From the NCBI RefSeq assembly GCF_000193635.1, contig NZ_AEKT01000049.1, positions 1 to 64,000 on the forward strand: a stretch of 64,000 nt of DNA, read 5' to 3'. Numbering within the stretch: position 1 is the first letter of the stretch; every line of letters begins with the position of its first letter. The notes under the pieces were generated by a model. The model was given only the letters and a program-made list of their open reading frames with translations. It ran no database searches and was not told the DNA's origin. Shown here one piece after another: positions 8,925 through 18,843 of the stretch. The DNA comes from Weissella cibaria KACC 11862 (GTDB taxonomy: Bacteria; Bacillota; Bacilli; Lactobacillales; Lactobacillaceae). A program made the translations under genes and the position numbers.

Positions 8925-11384
8925 TTACTTCTTCAAAGCAGTCCACTTCCAGTCAGTGAACTCTTCGATGTCGCGACCTTCGTTACGAGTAACTTCGAAG
9001 TGCTTTGCCAAGATGTCATCCATCTTCTTGTCAAATGCATCAGCTTCAGCAGCTTCAACAACACCGTTAGCCTTCAATACGGCAACAGCATCCTTAGCTT
9101 GGTTGAAGCGATCCAACTTTGAGTATACACGCATGTCGTAAGTCGTAGTGATGTCACCATCTTCACGGTAACCGTGTACGTGCAATCCCAAGTGTTGACG
9201 CTCGTAGAAGATTGACTCGATCAAGTCTTCGTATCCGTGGAATCCGAAGACAACTGGCGTTCCTGACTCACCGAACAAAGCGTTGAACTTGTCATCTGAC
9301 AAAGCGCGCTCGTGGTTCATCTCACCGCTCTTGTTTTGCAAACGGTGCAATTCAACAACGTTTACATAACGCATCTTAACGGCTGGGAATGCAGCGTTAA
9401 CCAAGTTCAAAGCTGCCAAAGTTTCGATCGTTGGCTCAACACCAGCAGATGCGAAGACGATATCAGCTTCTTCACCTTCAGCAACAGTTGAAGCCCAGTC
9501 AATAGCCTTCAAACCTTCAGTTGCCAATTCTTCAGCTTCAGCAACTGAGAACCATTGTTGACGTGGTTGCTTTGATGCAACAACGTGGTTAACCTTGTGA
9601 CGCTCAGTAAATGCACGACCGAATACAGCCAACAATGAGTTAGCATCGGCTGGCAAGTATTGGCGAACGAAGTCAGACTTCTTTTCAGCCAAGTGCGTCA
9701 ACATACCAGGATCTTGGTGAGTGTAACCGTTGTGGTCTTGTTGGAATACAGTTGAAGTTGAGATCAAGTTCAATGATGGGTAATCGTTACGCCATGATTG
9801 CTCTGAGGCGTGACGCAACCACTTGAAGTGTTGTGTAATCATTGAATCAACTACACGTAGGAATGACTCGTATGATGCAAATACACCAACACGACCAGTC
9901 AACGTGTAAGCTTCCAACCAACCTTCAGCTTGGTGCTCTGACAATTGAGCGTCCAAGATACGTCCTTCGTGGGCTTCGTATTGGTCGTTTGGCTCCTTAA
10001 CTTCTTCCATCCATTGACGGTTCGTTACTTCGAACATGTCCCATAGACGGTTTGACATCGTCTCGTCAGGTCCGAAGATACGGAATGACGTTGGGTTCAT
10101 CTTTGAGATTTCAGCGAAGAATCCTGACAACACGTTCATGTCCATGTTGCGCTTTGAATCAGCCAATTCAGTTCCACGGTTTGACTCGTTGATGTCGTTA
10201 GCGTATGACTTCCAGTCTGGCAATGCCAAATCTTCAGCCTTTTCGCCACGAGCACGTCCACCGTTAGCAAGAGGGTTTGAAGCCATACGCTTGTCACCCT
10301 TAGGTGCCATTTCAGCCAATTCAGCCTTCAATGAACCATCAGCGTTAAACAACTCTTCTGGCTTGTATGAGTTCATCCACTCTTCGAATTGTGGCAACGT
10401 AGCCAACTTCTTTTGTGCCAAAGGAAGTGGCACTTGGTGGGCACGGAATGAATCTTCGATTGGCATTCCTGATTGGTCGTGAGTAGGACCACCCCAACCC
10501 TTTGGCAAGCGAGCGATGATTACAGGCCATGCTGCGATCTCGCCGTCTGCGTAACGACCGTTCTCACGGGCGTCCTTTTGGATTGCTTGGATGTCTTCGA
10601 TTGCTTGGTCCATAACCTTAGCAGTAAGCTCGTGGTATGCCATGTAATCGTGGATGTCATCGTTTTCGATGAAACGTGGTGACCATCCCAAACCTTCGAA
10701 GAACTTCGTGATCTCTTCATCGCTCATACGTGAGAAGATCGTTGGGTTTGAAATCTTAAATCCGTTCAAGTCCAAGATTGGCAAAACAGCACCGTCGTTC
10801 TTAGGGTTCAAGAACTTGATTGAGTGCCATGCAGTCATTGAAGGACCAGTTTCAACTTCACCGTCACCGATAACAGTAAATGCGATTTGGTTTGGGTTAT
10901 CCAAAACAGCACCAGTTGCGTGTGACAATGAGTATCCAAGCTCTCCACCTTCGTGCAATGAACCTGGCGTTTGTGCAGTCATGTGTGATCCGATTCCACC
11001 AGGGAATGAGAAACGCTTGAACAAACGTGACATACCTTCAACATCTTGAGTGATCTCAGGGTAGTTTTCAGTGTATGAACCGTCCAAGTATGAGTTCGTA
11101 ACCATAACTTGTCCACCGTGACCAGGTCCACCGATGTAGAACATGTCCAAATCGTACTTGTTGATCAAACGGTTTGCGTGAGCGTAAAGGAAAGTTTGTC
11201 CTGAGATAGTACCCCAGTGACCGATAGGCTTAACCTTAACGTCGTCCGCCGTAATTGGCGTGTTAGTTACTGAGAACAATGGGTTGCTCTTCAAAAAGAT
11301 CATACCTGCTGAAAGGTAGTTGGTAGCACGCCACCAAGCATCAACCTTAGCAAGGTATTCCTTTGAATCAAAATCTACTGCCAT
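8925..11384 (-). CDS. xfp: Xylulose-5-phosphate/fructose-6-phosphate phosphoketolase
   Basis: An 819-residue cytoplasmic thiamine-diphosphate enzyme, full length for the family. It splits xylulose 5-phosphate with phosphate into acetyl phosphate and glyceraldehyde 3-phosphate, the key step of heterolactic fermentation. Visible motifs are GHWGTISGQ near residue 55, IGGPGHGG near 84, the ThDP-binding GDGEVETGP near 183, and the C-terminal [10 protein letters not shown] region. The ATG follows AAGGAG at 9 bases. It is a single-gene transcript with its own strong promoter (11455-11483) and terminator. The arabinose genes in this window would feed pentose phosphates to it. Whether fructose 6-phosphate is also a substrate cannot be read from sequence. 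Confidence 0.97.
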   Translation of the reverse strand: MAVDFDSKEYLAKVDAWWRATNYLSAGMIFLKSNPLFSVTNTPITADDVKVKPIGHWGTISGQTFLYAHANRLINKYDLDMFYIGGPGHGGQVMVTNSYLDGSYTENYPEITQDVEGMSRLFKRFSFPGGIGSHMTAQTPGSLHEGGELGYSLSHATGAVLDNPNQIAFTVIGDGEVETGPSMTAWHSIKFLNPKNDGAVLPILDLNGFKISNPTIFSRMSDEEITKFFEGLGWSPRFIENDDIHDYMAYHELTAKVMDQAIEDIQAIQKDARENGRYADGEIAAWPVIIARLPKGWGGPTHDQSGMPIEDSFRAHQVPLPLAQKKLATLPQFEEWMNSYKPEELFNADGSLKAELAEMAPKGDKRMASNPLANGGRARGEKAEDLALPDWKSYANDINESNRGTELADSKRNMDMNVLSGFFAEISKMNPTSFRIFGPDETMSNRLWDMFEVTNRQWMEEVKEPNDQYEAHEGRILDAQLSEHQAEGWLEAYTLTGRVGVFASYESFLRVVDSMITQHFKWLRHASEQSWRNDYPSLNLISTSTVFQQDHNGYTHQDPGMLTHLAEKKSDFVRQYLPADANSLLAVFGRAFTERHKVNHVVASKQPRQQWFSVAEAEELATEGLKAIDWASTVAEGEEADIVFASAGVEPTIETLAALNLVNAAFPAVKMRYVNVVELHRLQNKSGEMNHERALSDDKFNALFGESGTPVVFGFHGYEDLIESIFYERQHLGLHVHGYREDGDITTTYDMRVYSKLDRFNQAKDAVAVLKANGVVEAAEADAFDKKMDDILAKHFEVTRNEGRDIEEFTDWKWTALKK

Positions 11385-11454
11385 TTTGATTAAATCTCCT
11401 TATAATTTTGAGAAAGGTTCAATCGCAGAAGTTATCTTCTGGATTACAAGTACT

Positions 11455-11483
11455 ATAATAACAGATTTCAAAATTACGTACAA
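11455..11483 (-). promoter_or_regulatory. Sigma-A promoter of xfp
   Basis: On the minus strand TTGTAC (11478-11483) and TATTAT (11455-11460) are separated by exactly 17 bases, about 70 bases before the xfp start. The -35 side abuts the stem of the terminator of the upstream GntR gene, so termination and initiation sites are packed together. Confidence 0.75.
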
Positions 11484-11484
11484 T

Positions 11485-11523
11485 AAAAAGCACAAAATTG
11501 GTGCGGTCCAATTTTGTGCTTTT
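11485..11523 (-). terminator. Terminator after the GntR regulator
   Basis: AAAAGCACAAAATTGG pairs with CCAATTTTGTGCTTTT around a 6-base loop, with a T-run on the minus strand. It abuts the -35 region of the xfp promoter. Confidence 0.85.
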
Positions 11524-11593
11524 CTTATTTTTCACCCACAAATGCCGGTTTCATCGCATTTGCGCCATTTTTGAACAAATTGTGAATTTCGCG

Positions 11594-12325
11594 CTATTCG
11601 CCGTCCAAACTGACGAAACTGTTATAACGCATGTATTTATAGTGCACGCGCATTGACCCAACTTCAAACGGCGTACCGTCATCCAAGAAGTAAATACCAG
11701 CCATGACCCCAACTGGTTCAACCTCAGACAAAGCTAAATGGTCACGATCATCTTCACTAGATGGTTCAACGGTCACGGTCATAAATGATTTCGTAACTGC
11801 TTTTTTGGTTGTCTCTTCAGCGTAGTGGAACATTGAGTGACCTAAGTCTTCCGCCGTCAATGCTGGCAGCAACTTGACTGGTACCAACGCGTTCTCAATC
11901 ATGAATGCTTGATCCTGTAACTTACGGAGCCGTTTAATCCGGTAAACTTCTTCCCCATCTTCGAGGAATAATGCCAAGCGTGTTTCTTCGTCAGCTTGTT
12001 CCGTCTCGAACGACAACAGTTCGATGGCCGGTGATTCACCGTTAAACCGATACGAATCAGACACACCTAGATTGTTACCAATCGAGTGAAACATCGATTG
12101 GTTCTTTAAATACAGCGGATTTACAAATGTACCTGATCCACGCTTTTTAAAAATAATACCTTGTTGGGCTAAAACGTTCAGTGCCCGCTTAATCGAGCTA
12201 CGTGACACCTCGTATGATGATGCCAATGATCGCTCATCTGGCAGCTTTAAATTGGGAAATTCACCGCTATAAATGCGGTCCTTCAAATCACCCAACACCT
12301 TCATATAAAGGACTTCCTCCGGCAT
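11594..12325 (-). CDS. GntR-family (HutC/UTRA) transcription regulator
   Basis: A 243-residue repressor-type protein. Residues 5-75 form the GntR winged helix: LPDERSLASSYEVSRSSIKR and a wing ending in KRGSGTFV. The rest matches the UTRA ligand-binding fold, which in relatives binds sugar phosphates or small metabolites. The ATG at 12323-12325 lies 6 bases after AGGAGGG; a TTG one codon earlier is less likely. It sits directly upstream of xfp in the same direction but with its own terminator, so control of phosphoketolase by this protein is an inference from position only. Confidence 0.87.
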   Translation of the reverse strand: MPEEVLYMKVLGDLKDRIYSGEFPNLKLPDERSLASSYEVSRSSIKRALNVLAQQGIIFKKRGSGTFVNPLYLKNQSMFHSIGNNLGVSDSYRFNGESPAIELLSFETEQADEETRLALFLEDGEEVYRIKRLRKLQDQAFMIENALVPVKLLPALTAEDLGHSMFHYAEETTKKAVTKSFMTVTVEPSSEDDRDHLALSEVEPVGVMAGIYFLDDGTPFEVGSMRVHYKYMRYNSFVSLDGE

Positions 12326-12367
12326 CAATCTGCCCTCCTACTTTATTTCGGACTTTATCTTAACACA

Positions 12368-12406
12368 AAAAGTGGTCCAACCAAAACATTTGGTTGGACC
12401 ACTTTT
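12368..12406 (-). terminator. Terminator after the sugar transferase gene
   Basis: AAAAGTGGTCCAACCA pairs with TGGTTGGACCACTTTT around a 7-base loop; 16-bp stem with T-run on the minus strand. Confidence 0.87.
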
Positions 12407-12413
12407 AAGATAT

Positions 12414-12998
12414 TTACTGGATTTTTTCTTCCACAACCCCACGGGCGAACAAGATATTCCAGATTGTTAAGAACAGAATTTTAATATCGCGCCACAGGTT
12501 AATATCTAACGCATATTCCGCATCATACATAGCTTTCTGCAAAATCGTCACCCGGTCACGGCCGTTGACTTGCGCCCAGCCTGAAATCCCTGGTAAGCAA
12601 CGGTCAGCCTTGCGACTACGACGTTCCGACACCAGCTCTTCTTCAGATACAATCACTGGACGCGGACCAATAAAACTCATTTGACCCTTTAAAATATTGA
12701 ACAGCTGCGGCAACTCATCAACCGATGTTTTACGCATAATTCGTCCGATAAACGTAACATAGTTATGGCCGTGTAAGTCATACGATGCCACTTCCGGTGT
12801 ATCCACTCGCATCGACCGAAACTTATACAAATAGAATGGTTTTGAATGTCGCCCCACTCGTAATTGTTTAAACAAAACTGGTCCCGGTGATTCAAGTTTG
12901 ATCAACAAGGCAACGACTAGCATTGGTATACAAGCCAACGTTAGTAAAAACACCGCACCTAAGATATCAAATGCGCGTTTCCATATCCTTTCATACAT
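12414..12998 (-). CDS. Undecaprenyl-phosphate sugar phosphotransferase (priming enzyme)
   Basis: A 194-residue bacterial sugar transferase that loads the first sugar phosphate onto undecaprenyl phosphate to start a repeat unit. One N-terminal membrane helix (about residues 10-35) is followed by SPGPVLFKQLRVG, YKFRSM, DELPQLFNIL, FIGPRP and PGISGWAQVNGR, all typical of the WbaP/CpsE catalytic domain. I choose the ATG at 12996-12998, 9 bases after GGGAG; the frame is open to 13040. It very likely primes the polymer made by the 26-8654 cluster, although xfp and the GntR gene lie between them. Galactose or glucose phosphate is the usual substrate. Confidence 0.9.
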   Translation of the reverse strand: MYERIWKRAFDILGAVFLLTLACIPMLVVALLIKLESPGPVLFKQLRVGRHSKPFYLYKFRSMRVDTPEVASYDLHGHNYVTFIGRIMRKTSVDELPQLFNILKGQMSFIGPRPVIVSEEELVSERRSRKADRCLPGISGWAQVNGRDRVTILQKAMYDAEYALDINLWRDIKILFLTIWNILFARGVVEEKIQ

Positions 12999-13144
12999 GC
13001 CCAAACACTCCCTCGTTTTAGATAATGTCGTTGTTTTCAACGAAAATTATCCCTAAAGGGTGTGCCTTTTAGGACGACTGAATTCGTAACGGTTTTGGGA
13101 AAGTTATCGAACAAAATAAGACTGATAAAATACACGTATATAAA

Positions 13145-13170
13145 AAAAGCGACCGCAATCGGTCGCTTTT
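13145..13170 (-). terminator. Terminator after the MFS gene
   Basis: AAAAGCGACC pairs with GGTCGCTTTT; short GC stem with a T-run on the minus strand. Confidence 0.82.
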
Positions 13171-13181
13171 ACAAGAAATAT

Positions 13182-14567
13182 TTAGATGTCACGCTTCTTA
13201 AGCAACTGTGTCAAGCCCAACGCCAACACAACTAGCCCGGTCGCAATCCAGAACGCCATGTGAATCCCCATCAAGTCAGCAGTCGCTTGCGCTGTCTTGG
13301 CAGGTGCTGACACGGACGTTAAACTGTACACCGTAATCAAAGCAGCTGTTCCAAACGAAGCCGCCACCTGACGGATTGTCGTATACATTGCCGAGCCATC
13401 TGGCACAATTTCCAATGGCAATGAATTAAACGCCTCAGTTTGAATTGGCATCGTCACCATAACCAACCCAAGTTGACGGACGAATTGACCAACGGCGGGC
13501 AACCAGATTGGCGAATCTAATTGCAACGTTGCTAAGATAATAGTTCCAATCACCACAAAGCCTAGACCAATCGGTGCCAATCGCTTCACCCCGAATTCGT
13601 CGTACCACTTACCTGACGTTGGTGATAGGAACGCCGTAATCAACGCCCCTGGTAACAAAACCAACCCCGAAATAAAGGCTGATTGGCCACGCACCGTTTG
13701 CATGTAAAGTGGCAACATCAATGCCCCACCGTACAAAGCGGCCATCAAAACCACGTTAATCAACGTCGCCATCGTAAAGTTGTGATACTTGAACACATCA
13801 AAGTTCAACAATGGGATCTTTGAGTGGGTTTGCTGGTAAACGAACACCGTCGTTACCACAATACCAATCAACAAGAACGCCCACACATCTGGACTCAGCC
13901 AGTTACCCGTACCGGCATTTGAGAACCCATACAGCAAACTACCAAGTCCGATACTTGAGAGCACCATCCCCAAGAAGTTAAACTTCAAGAACTTTTGTTC
14001 CCCGATATTCTTCAAGAAAATCGATGCCAGAATCAAATCCAAAATAATCAATGGGGCAATCCCCAAGAACAACCAACGCCATGAGTGGCTTGATACCACA
14101 AATCCAGATAGCGTTGGCCCGATTGTTGGCGCAAAGTTCAACGCCAACCCAATAATACCCATTGCTTCACCACGGCGGTCAGCCGCAAATAAGTTCATCA
14201 CCACCACGTTCATCAGTGGTCCAAACACACCGGCACCGGCCGCCTGCACCATACGGCCCAAAATCAAGATTGGGTAAGTTGGCGCAAGTCCCGCAATAAT
14301 CGTCCCCGCTGCAAAGACTGCAACGGCACTTAAATATAATGTTCGCGTCTTTAATCGTTGAATTAAATACGCCGTCAGTGGCACCATCACACCGTTTACC
14401 AACATATAACCATTAGTCATCCATTGACCTAAGGCCGTTGATATGTGGAAGTCTGCCATGACTTGTGGCAAGGCCGTGTTCATTAACGTTTGATTCAAGA
14501 AGCCCAAGAAGACCCCTGCAATCAAGATAATCAACACACCTCGCTCTTTCTTTGAAATTCCGCTCAT
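13182..14567 (-). CDS. MFS drug exporter of the DHA2 (14-helix) type
   Basis: A 461-residue membrane transporter. The N-terminal FLNQTLMNTALPQVM stretch and the motif C region GAGVFGPLMNVVVMN fit EmrB/LmrB-like proton-driven multidrug exporters, and about 13-14 hydrophobic helices are visible. The ATG follows AGGAGG at 6 bases, and that site overlaps the stop of the HD gene, so it is the last gene of the run from ybaK to this gene. Substrate unknown. Confidence 0.87.
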   Translation of the reverse strand: MSGISKKERGVLIILIAGVFLGFLNQTLMNTALPQVMADFHISTALGQWMTNGYMLVNGVMVPLTAYLIQRLKTRTLYLSAVAVFAAGTIIAGLAPTYPILILGRMVQAAGAGVFGPLMNVVVMNLFAADRRGEAMGIIGLALNFAPTIGPTLSGFVVSSHSWRWLFLGIAPLIILDLILASIFLKNIGEQKFLKFNFLGMVLSSIGLGSLLYGFSNAGTGNWLSPDVWAFLLIGIVVTTVFVYQQTHSKIPLLNFDVFKYHNFTMATLINVVLMAALYGGALMLPLYMQTVRGQSAFISGLVLLPGALITAFLSPTSGKWYDEFGVKRLAPIGLGFVVIGTIILATLQLDSPIWLPAVGQFVRQLGLVMVTMPIQTEAFNSLPLEIVPDGSAMYTTIRQVAASFGTAALITVYSLTSVSAPAKTAQATADLMGIHMAFWIATGLVVLALGLTQLLKKRDI

Positions 14568-14576
14568 GTATGCCTC

Positions 14577-15251
14577 CTAGTCTAGATAATCTGTTCCAGC
14601 CCATTCAGCCTCGAATTGGGCAACGAAATCATGCATCGCACGATCACGAATCGTCCCAATTCGCTTTCCCTCTCGTGTATTCAAATAATCCTTTAGTAAG
14701 AACAACTTCTCATAAAAATGATTCATCGTCGTTTCGTCATTTGCTGCCCGGTAATCAGCCTTGGATGTAAAAATTTGTGGCTTAATCGCTGGGTCGTACA
14801 ATGTCCGCCGCTTTACCGAGCCGTATTGGATGGCACGGGCCGTCGCCACTGCCCCAATTGCATCTAAGCGATCGGCATCCTGAACAATTTGTCCGGCTAA
14901 TGACAACGGCTCTGGCTTACCAAAACGTTGCTTACTCCACGACATATTATCAATAATTTGGAAAATTTCAGCCTGCTGTGCCTCATTAACCCCATTATCC
15001 GCTAACATGGCGACAACCGCTCGCTTGGCGCTTGTGACATCTTTAAATAATTTGTCATCATACGTATCATGCAACGTTGCCGCTGCAATCGCAATAAACG
15101 CATCAGCGGTTGGTTCTGTCGCCAAAATATGCTTTGTTAACGCAACAACGCGATCGATATGGCTCGTATCATGACCAGTGTCATCCCCGCCTAACACAGC
15201 CTGCATAAATGCCGTCATTGCCGCTAACTGTTGTTCTTCTACTACTGTCAA
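14577..15251 (-). CDS. HD-domain phosphohydrolase (YedJ-like)
   Basis: A 224-residue soluble protein with the HD metal-binding pattern: H in GHDTSHIDRV near residue 32, HD in TLHDTYDD near residue 63, and a later Asp in QDADRLDAIGA. Proteins of this layout hydrolyse phosphate esters or nucleotides, but no substrate is evident. The best start is TTG at 15249-15251, 7 bases after GGGGAG; the open frame to 15284 overlaps the M50 gene. It is flanked by tightly spaced genes in one apparent operon. Confidence 0.78.
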   Translation of the reverse strand: MTVVEEQQLAAMTAFMQAVLGGDDTGHDTSHIDRVVALTKHILATEPTADAFIAIAAATLHDTYDDKLFKDVTSAKRAVVAMLADNGVNEAQQAEIFQIIDNMSWSKQRFGKPEPLSLAGQIVQDADRLDAIGAVATARAIQYGSVKRRTLYDPAIKPQIFTSKADYRAANDETTMNHFYEKLFLLKDYLNTREGKRIGTIRDRAMHDFVAQFEAEWAGTDYLD

Positions 15252-15270
15252 AATATTACTCCCCGCTTGT

Positions 15271-15990
15271 TTAACGACGACCAATTAACGCCGTTAGCAA
15301 ATACAACACAAAACTACCACCCAATAGGCCACCGAAGAAGTAGGCAACTGGGCGACCAACCGTCTCCCAAATCATAAAGGCGTCTGAAATCGTCAGCCCC
15401 GTAATCACCCCGACGATGGTCAAAAAAATCAAATACCAAATCACACCACTTTTGGTGTTTTGCCAGTCTGCCCCACTTAAATTCAAAGCGAGACTCAAAT
15501 TCAAAATCAAATATGCCCAAACCGCAACTTGCCACCAGGCAGTATTAGTCATCACACTTTCACCCGTGTGGTAACTCAACAATAACTGGGGCCACACCAA
15601 TTTGGTAACACCCCAACTCGCTGCTGCGATACCAAAGATTGGTGCAATGCCGATAAAAAAGTTGCCGGCTTGCTGGTATTTATTATTCGGGCTCCAGGCA
15701 TGCGACACATACCCCATCCGATTTTCATTACCGTCTTTAAACGGATTCTGGAGTAACCGAATCTTATCCACGTGATGGCCAAAAATTAACGCCACGACTG
15801 CGTGCGATATTTCATGCACCATGACGCCAAACCAGCCAAAAATCAGGGGTGCATTCAGACCAAATGCCCGCATGAGATGTTGGTTGGTTCGGGTGGTAAT
15901 CACTGAAATCAATGCACTACCCACAAGTGGCAAGACAAAAAAGATGCCAACAATGAACACCCACGACTGCCAGACAATGGTCCAACTCAT
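15271..15990 (-). CDS. M50-like membrane metalloprotease family protein
   Basis: A 239-residue protein with several membrane helices and HEISHA at about residues 60-65, the HExxH zinc signature placed inside a hydrophobic segment as in M50/site-2-type peptidases. The usual second zinc ligand motif is not clear, so activity is unproven. It lies 2 bases from ybaK and next to the HD gene. Function in this setting is unknown. Confidence 0.72.
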   Translation of the reverse strand: MSWTIVWQSWVFIVGIFFVLPLVGSALISVITTRTNQHLMRAFGLNAPLIFGWFGVMVHEISHAVVALIFGHHVDKIRLLQNPFKDGNENRMGYVSHAWSPNNKYQQAGNFFIGIAPIFGIAAASWGVTKLVWPQLLLSYHTGESVMTNTAWWQVAVWAYLILNLSLALNLSGADWQNTKSGVIWYLIFLTIVGVITGLTISDAFMIWETVGRPVAYFFGGLLGGSFVLYLLTALIGRR

Positions 15991-15992
15991 AC

Positions 15993-16487
15993 TTAAGCGT
16001 CCGTGCGGATATCCGCAAATTGTGCATGCACAAATTCGGCCAATTGCACTGCGTCAACGCGAATTGAACGACCAACTTCACCAGCTGACAAGGTAATCGT
16101 ACCGGCTTCCTTAGCGATGTTATCAAAATAAATGGGGAACTTCTTGTTCTGCCAAATACCAACTGGGTTATTGGCACCGTGAATGTAGCCCGTCGTCTTT
16201 TGCAAATCCTTTGTTGGAATCATCGTGACTTTCTTGTTACCCGATACCACCGCAAACTTCTTTTCATCTAAGTGAGCATCCATTGGCACAATCCCGATGA
16301 CCGGCCCAGTGACATTACCCGTCAACGCCAGCGTCTTATAAATATCATGATCCGTGAGGTCATATTTATCTAATTCCGCTTGGTCGCGATTCATACCGCC
16401 CGCAAAAACAATACTTTCATATGGAATCTTAGCTTTATCCAAGATTTGTTCGACTAAAATCTTCTTAATGCGTTCTTTCTTCGCCAT
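15993..16487 (-). CDS. ybaK: YbaK/EbsC-type Cys-tRNA(Pro) deacylase
   Basis: A 164-residue single-domain editing protein. The family pattern is visible: KTLALTGNVTGPVIGIVP, then KKFAVVSGNKKV with the conserved Lys, GYIHGANNPVG and AGEVGRSIRVDAVQL near the end. Relatives remove cysteine wrongly attached to tRNA(Pro). The start is the ATG at 16485-16487, 6 bases after GGAGAG. It is the first gene of the run 16487 to 13182. Confidence 0.88.
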   Translation of the reverse strand: MAKKERIKKILVEQILDKAKIPYESIVFAGGMNRDQAELDKYDLTDHDIYKTLALTGNVTGPVIGIVPMDAHLDEKKFAVVSGNKKVTMIPTKDLQKTTGYIHGANNPVGIWQNKKFPIYFDNIAKEAGTITLSAGEVGRSIRVDAVQLAEFVHAQFADIRTDA

Positions 16488-16570
16488 TTTCAACTCTCCA
16501 ATCTATAACCGATAACTATATAATATACGCTTTATTCGCGCACACTAACAGCCTCAGCCACTAAACATAC

Positions 16571-16607
16571 AGAAAAACCGTCCGTTCATTGAATGGGCGG
16601 TTTTTCT
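16571..16607 (-). terminator. Terminator after wecB
   Basis: AGAAAAACCGTCC pairs with GGGCGGTTTTTCT around an 11-base loop (one G-T pair), 3 bases past the wecB stop; it closes the exopolysaccharide operon. Confidence 0.83.
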
Positions 16608-16609
16608 GG

Positions 16610-17713
16610 TTATTGAATGAAGTCTTTAATAATCCGGGTGATGCGGTCGGCCGTGTGACCATCCCCATACGGATTCAAATTATCAGCCATCTCTTGATAG
16701 GCAGCTTCATTATGCAATAGTTCCTCAACCGTCGTCTTGACGGTGTCATAATCAGTCCCCGTCAAACGTAATGTCCCAGCATCGACCCCTTCAGGCCGTT
16801 CAGTCGTATCACGCAAGACCAACACGGGCACATTCAATGATGGTGCCTCTTCTTGTACGCCACCTGAGTCCGTCATAATGAGGTAACTGCGGGCCGCCAT
16901 ATTATGGAAGTCCACCACATCAAGCGGATCAATCAAGTGCACCCGGTCAACGTCGGCCAAAATTTCACGCGCTGTTTTTTGCACCGCTGGACTCAAATGA
17001 ACCGGATAAACCACTTCAACATCGGGGTTCTCCGCCACAATATCACGAACCGCACGGAAAACATTTGCCATCGGCATGCCTTGGTTTTCGCGGCGGTGCA
17101 TCGTTAACAAAATCATCTTGTGGTCGGGATTAACCTGTTGTAATACCTCGTGATGATAATCTTGTTGCAACGTATACTGCAACGCATCAATCGCTGTGTT
17201 ACCCGTGGTATAGATGCGGTCAGCATCCCCACCTTCGCGTGCCAAGTTATTCGCGCTCAGTGGCGTTGGGGCAAAGTAAACATCCGCAATCCGATCCGTC
17301 AACTGGCGGTTCATTTCTTCTGGGAATGGTGAGTACTTTTGCCAAGTCCGCAAACCAGCCTCAACGTGACCAACTGGAATTTGGTGGAAGAAGGCACTCA
17401 TACTTGTGGCCAACGTGGTACTCGTATCACCATGGACCAACACAATATCCGGTTGCTCCGTGGTCAGAATATCATCCATCCCCATCAGCACTTTACTCGT
17501 AATTTTCGCTAAGCTCTGGTTCGGTTCCATAATGGCCAAGTCATAGTCAGGGGTCACATCAAAAATATCCAGCACTTGTTGCAGCATTTCACGGTGTTGC
17601 CCCGTCACCACCGTTACCGGGGTCACCTGTTCGTCAGCTTCCAAGGCCTTCACCACTGGGGCCATCTTAATCCCCTCTGGTCGTGTCCCAAAGACAGTCA
17701 TTACTTTAATCAT
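16610..17713 (-). CDS. wecB: UDP-N-acetylglucosamine 2-epimerase (non-hydrolysing)
   Basis: A 367-residue cytoplasmic enzyme interconverting UDP-GlcNAc and UDP-ManNAc. It begins IKVMTVFGTRPEGIKMAP and contains VHGDTSTTLA, HVEAGLRT, the TMHRREN motif and TDSGGVQEEAPSL, all typical of the family. Its start overlaps the end of the GH8 gene by 8 bases. As the last gene of the synthase operon it suggests that the glycosyltransferase at 18844 uses UDP-ManNAc. Confidence 0.93.
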   Translation of the reverse strand: MIKVMTVFGTRPEGIKMAPVVKALEADEQVTPVTVVTGQHREMLQQVLDIFDVTPDYDLAIMEPNQSLAKITSKVLMGMDDILTTEQPDIVLVHGDTSTTLATSMSAFFHQIPVGHVEAGLRTWQKYSPFPEEMNRQLTDRIADVYFAPTPLSANNLAREGGDADRIYTTGNTAIDALQYTLQQDYHHEVLQQVNPDHKMILLTMHRRENQGMPMANVFRAVRDIVAENPDVEVVYPVHLSPAVQKTAREILADVDRVHLIDPLDVVDFHNMAARSYLIMTDSGGVQEEAPSLNVPVLVLRDTTERPEGVDAGTLRLTGTDYDTVKTTVEELLHNEAAYQEMADNLNPYGDGHTADRITRIIKDFIQ

Positions 17714-18833
17714 TTTTGAATCCTCCTACAGCAACTAATGCTGTGAGCGTTGCGTCATAATACGGTTGTTGCGCAACTGAGCGGTTATAAATCGTCGCGC
17801 CGGTTTTGTAGAGTTTGCCATAGCGGTCAGCATCTGATTGCGCCGCGTAAAAGATTGGGGCGCTAAAGACGTTTGATTCATACTTGTGCAACGCCTTACC
17901 CGTTACGGTATAGCCCGCTAATAGTTGCGTTTGTTGATCAAAGAAGTGCATCAACCGGCGGTTAATCCACACAGCACGTTGATCAGAACTATCCGCCAAC
18001 ATCATCGGCACGCGTGCTGCATTATAGGCATAGTGACCATCTTGTTTCGTCGCAACTTCCTTGGCTTTAGCGGCCCGAACGCCTTGCTTGGTGACGACCG
18101 CAAAGTCAGGGACTAAGCCCGTTTTATGTTGTTTGCTTAACGTTGCCAACTTAGTCAACATGCTGTCAGAAACTTGTCCCCACCGTTGATCATTCGTTAA
18201 CTTGGCCAACGATGCGAACACACTTGGCATCACGTCCGAAGTCCGCATCACCCGGTAAGCTGCCGTGTCGGCCGTTGCCCAGTCACCAACGGTTAACAGT
18301 TGTTGCTGGTCATTGTACTCGTAACGTAGAATATCCGCTGCGATTGCTTTGGCCACCGTGTTATAAGTTGTTGCTTGCTTTGGCCAAACCGATGCGGCCA
18401 CCTGTAAGGCATAAGCGATATACAAATCTCCATCTGTGGCACTATGCGTGTCGGTTCGCCACGCACCCTTAACATCTCGCTGACGCCAATTCATTAAGTG
18501 CGTTTGCTGATTAGCCACAACCAACCGATTTTGCTGGTAGTAGGCCAGCAAGTGATCGAAGTCCGTCTGACTCGCCCAGCCTTTGCGACCGGCTTGCGCT
18601 GTAATCAGCATGCCCAAGCCTTGAGCTTCTGACATTGCCATCTTTTTGCCGTCAACGCCAGCATTTACATACGTTGCTTGATCTGATTGTCGCGTCACAA
18701 ACGTTTTTTGCCACGTTTGGTACGTATTAGCGGTGACTGATTGCTCATTATGTAAACGGGCGTACACCAAGATTGATGTGAAAGCCACAATAATAAAACC
18801 AACGGCCACCCAAATTTTTTTATTTAAAACCAT
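17706..18833 (-). CDS. Glycoside hydrolase family 8 (polysaccharide-trimming)
   Basis: A 375-residue protein with an N-terminal membrane anchor (about residues 7-26) and an extracellular alpha/alpha barrel. MSEAQGLGM near residue 67 carries the likely acid Glu69, and SATDGDLYIAYAL near 131-143 the likely Asp base, as in GH8 members including BcsZ. In synthase-dependent systems such enzymes trim or edit the exported polymer. It lies 10 bases after the synthase gene and overlaps wecB by 8 bases. A poly-ManNAc-type substrate is inferred from context. Confidence 0.85.
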   Translation of the reverse strand: MVLNKKIWVAVGFIIVAFTSILVYARLHNEQSVTANTYQTWQKTFVTRQSDQATYVNAGVDGKKMAMSEAQGLGMLITAQAGRKGWASQTDFDHLLAYYQQNRLVVANQQTHLMNWRQRDVKGAWRTDTHSATDGDLYIAYALQVAASVWPKQATTYNTVAKAIAADILRYEYNDQQQLLTVGDWATADTAAYRVMRTSDVMPSVFASLAKLTNDQRWGQVSDSMLTKLATLSKQHKTGLVPDFAVVTKQGVRAAKAKEVATKQDGHYAYNAARVPMMLADSSDQRAVWINRRLMHFFDQQTQLLAGYTVTGKALHKYESNVFSAPIFYAAQSDADRYGKLYKTGATIYNRSVAQQPYYDATLTALVAVGGFKND

Positions 18834-18843
18834 GTTCTCCTCG

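Noticed and set aside
10036-10482. Long plus-strand ORFs inside xfp
   Set aside because: Antisense shadows of a strongly codon-biased gene; no ribosome sites or family patterns.
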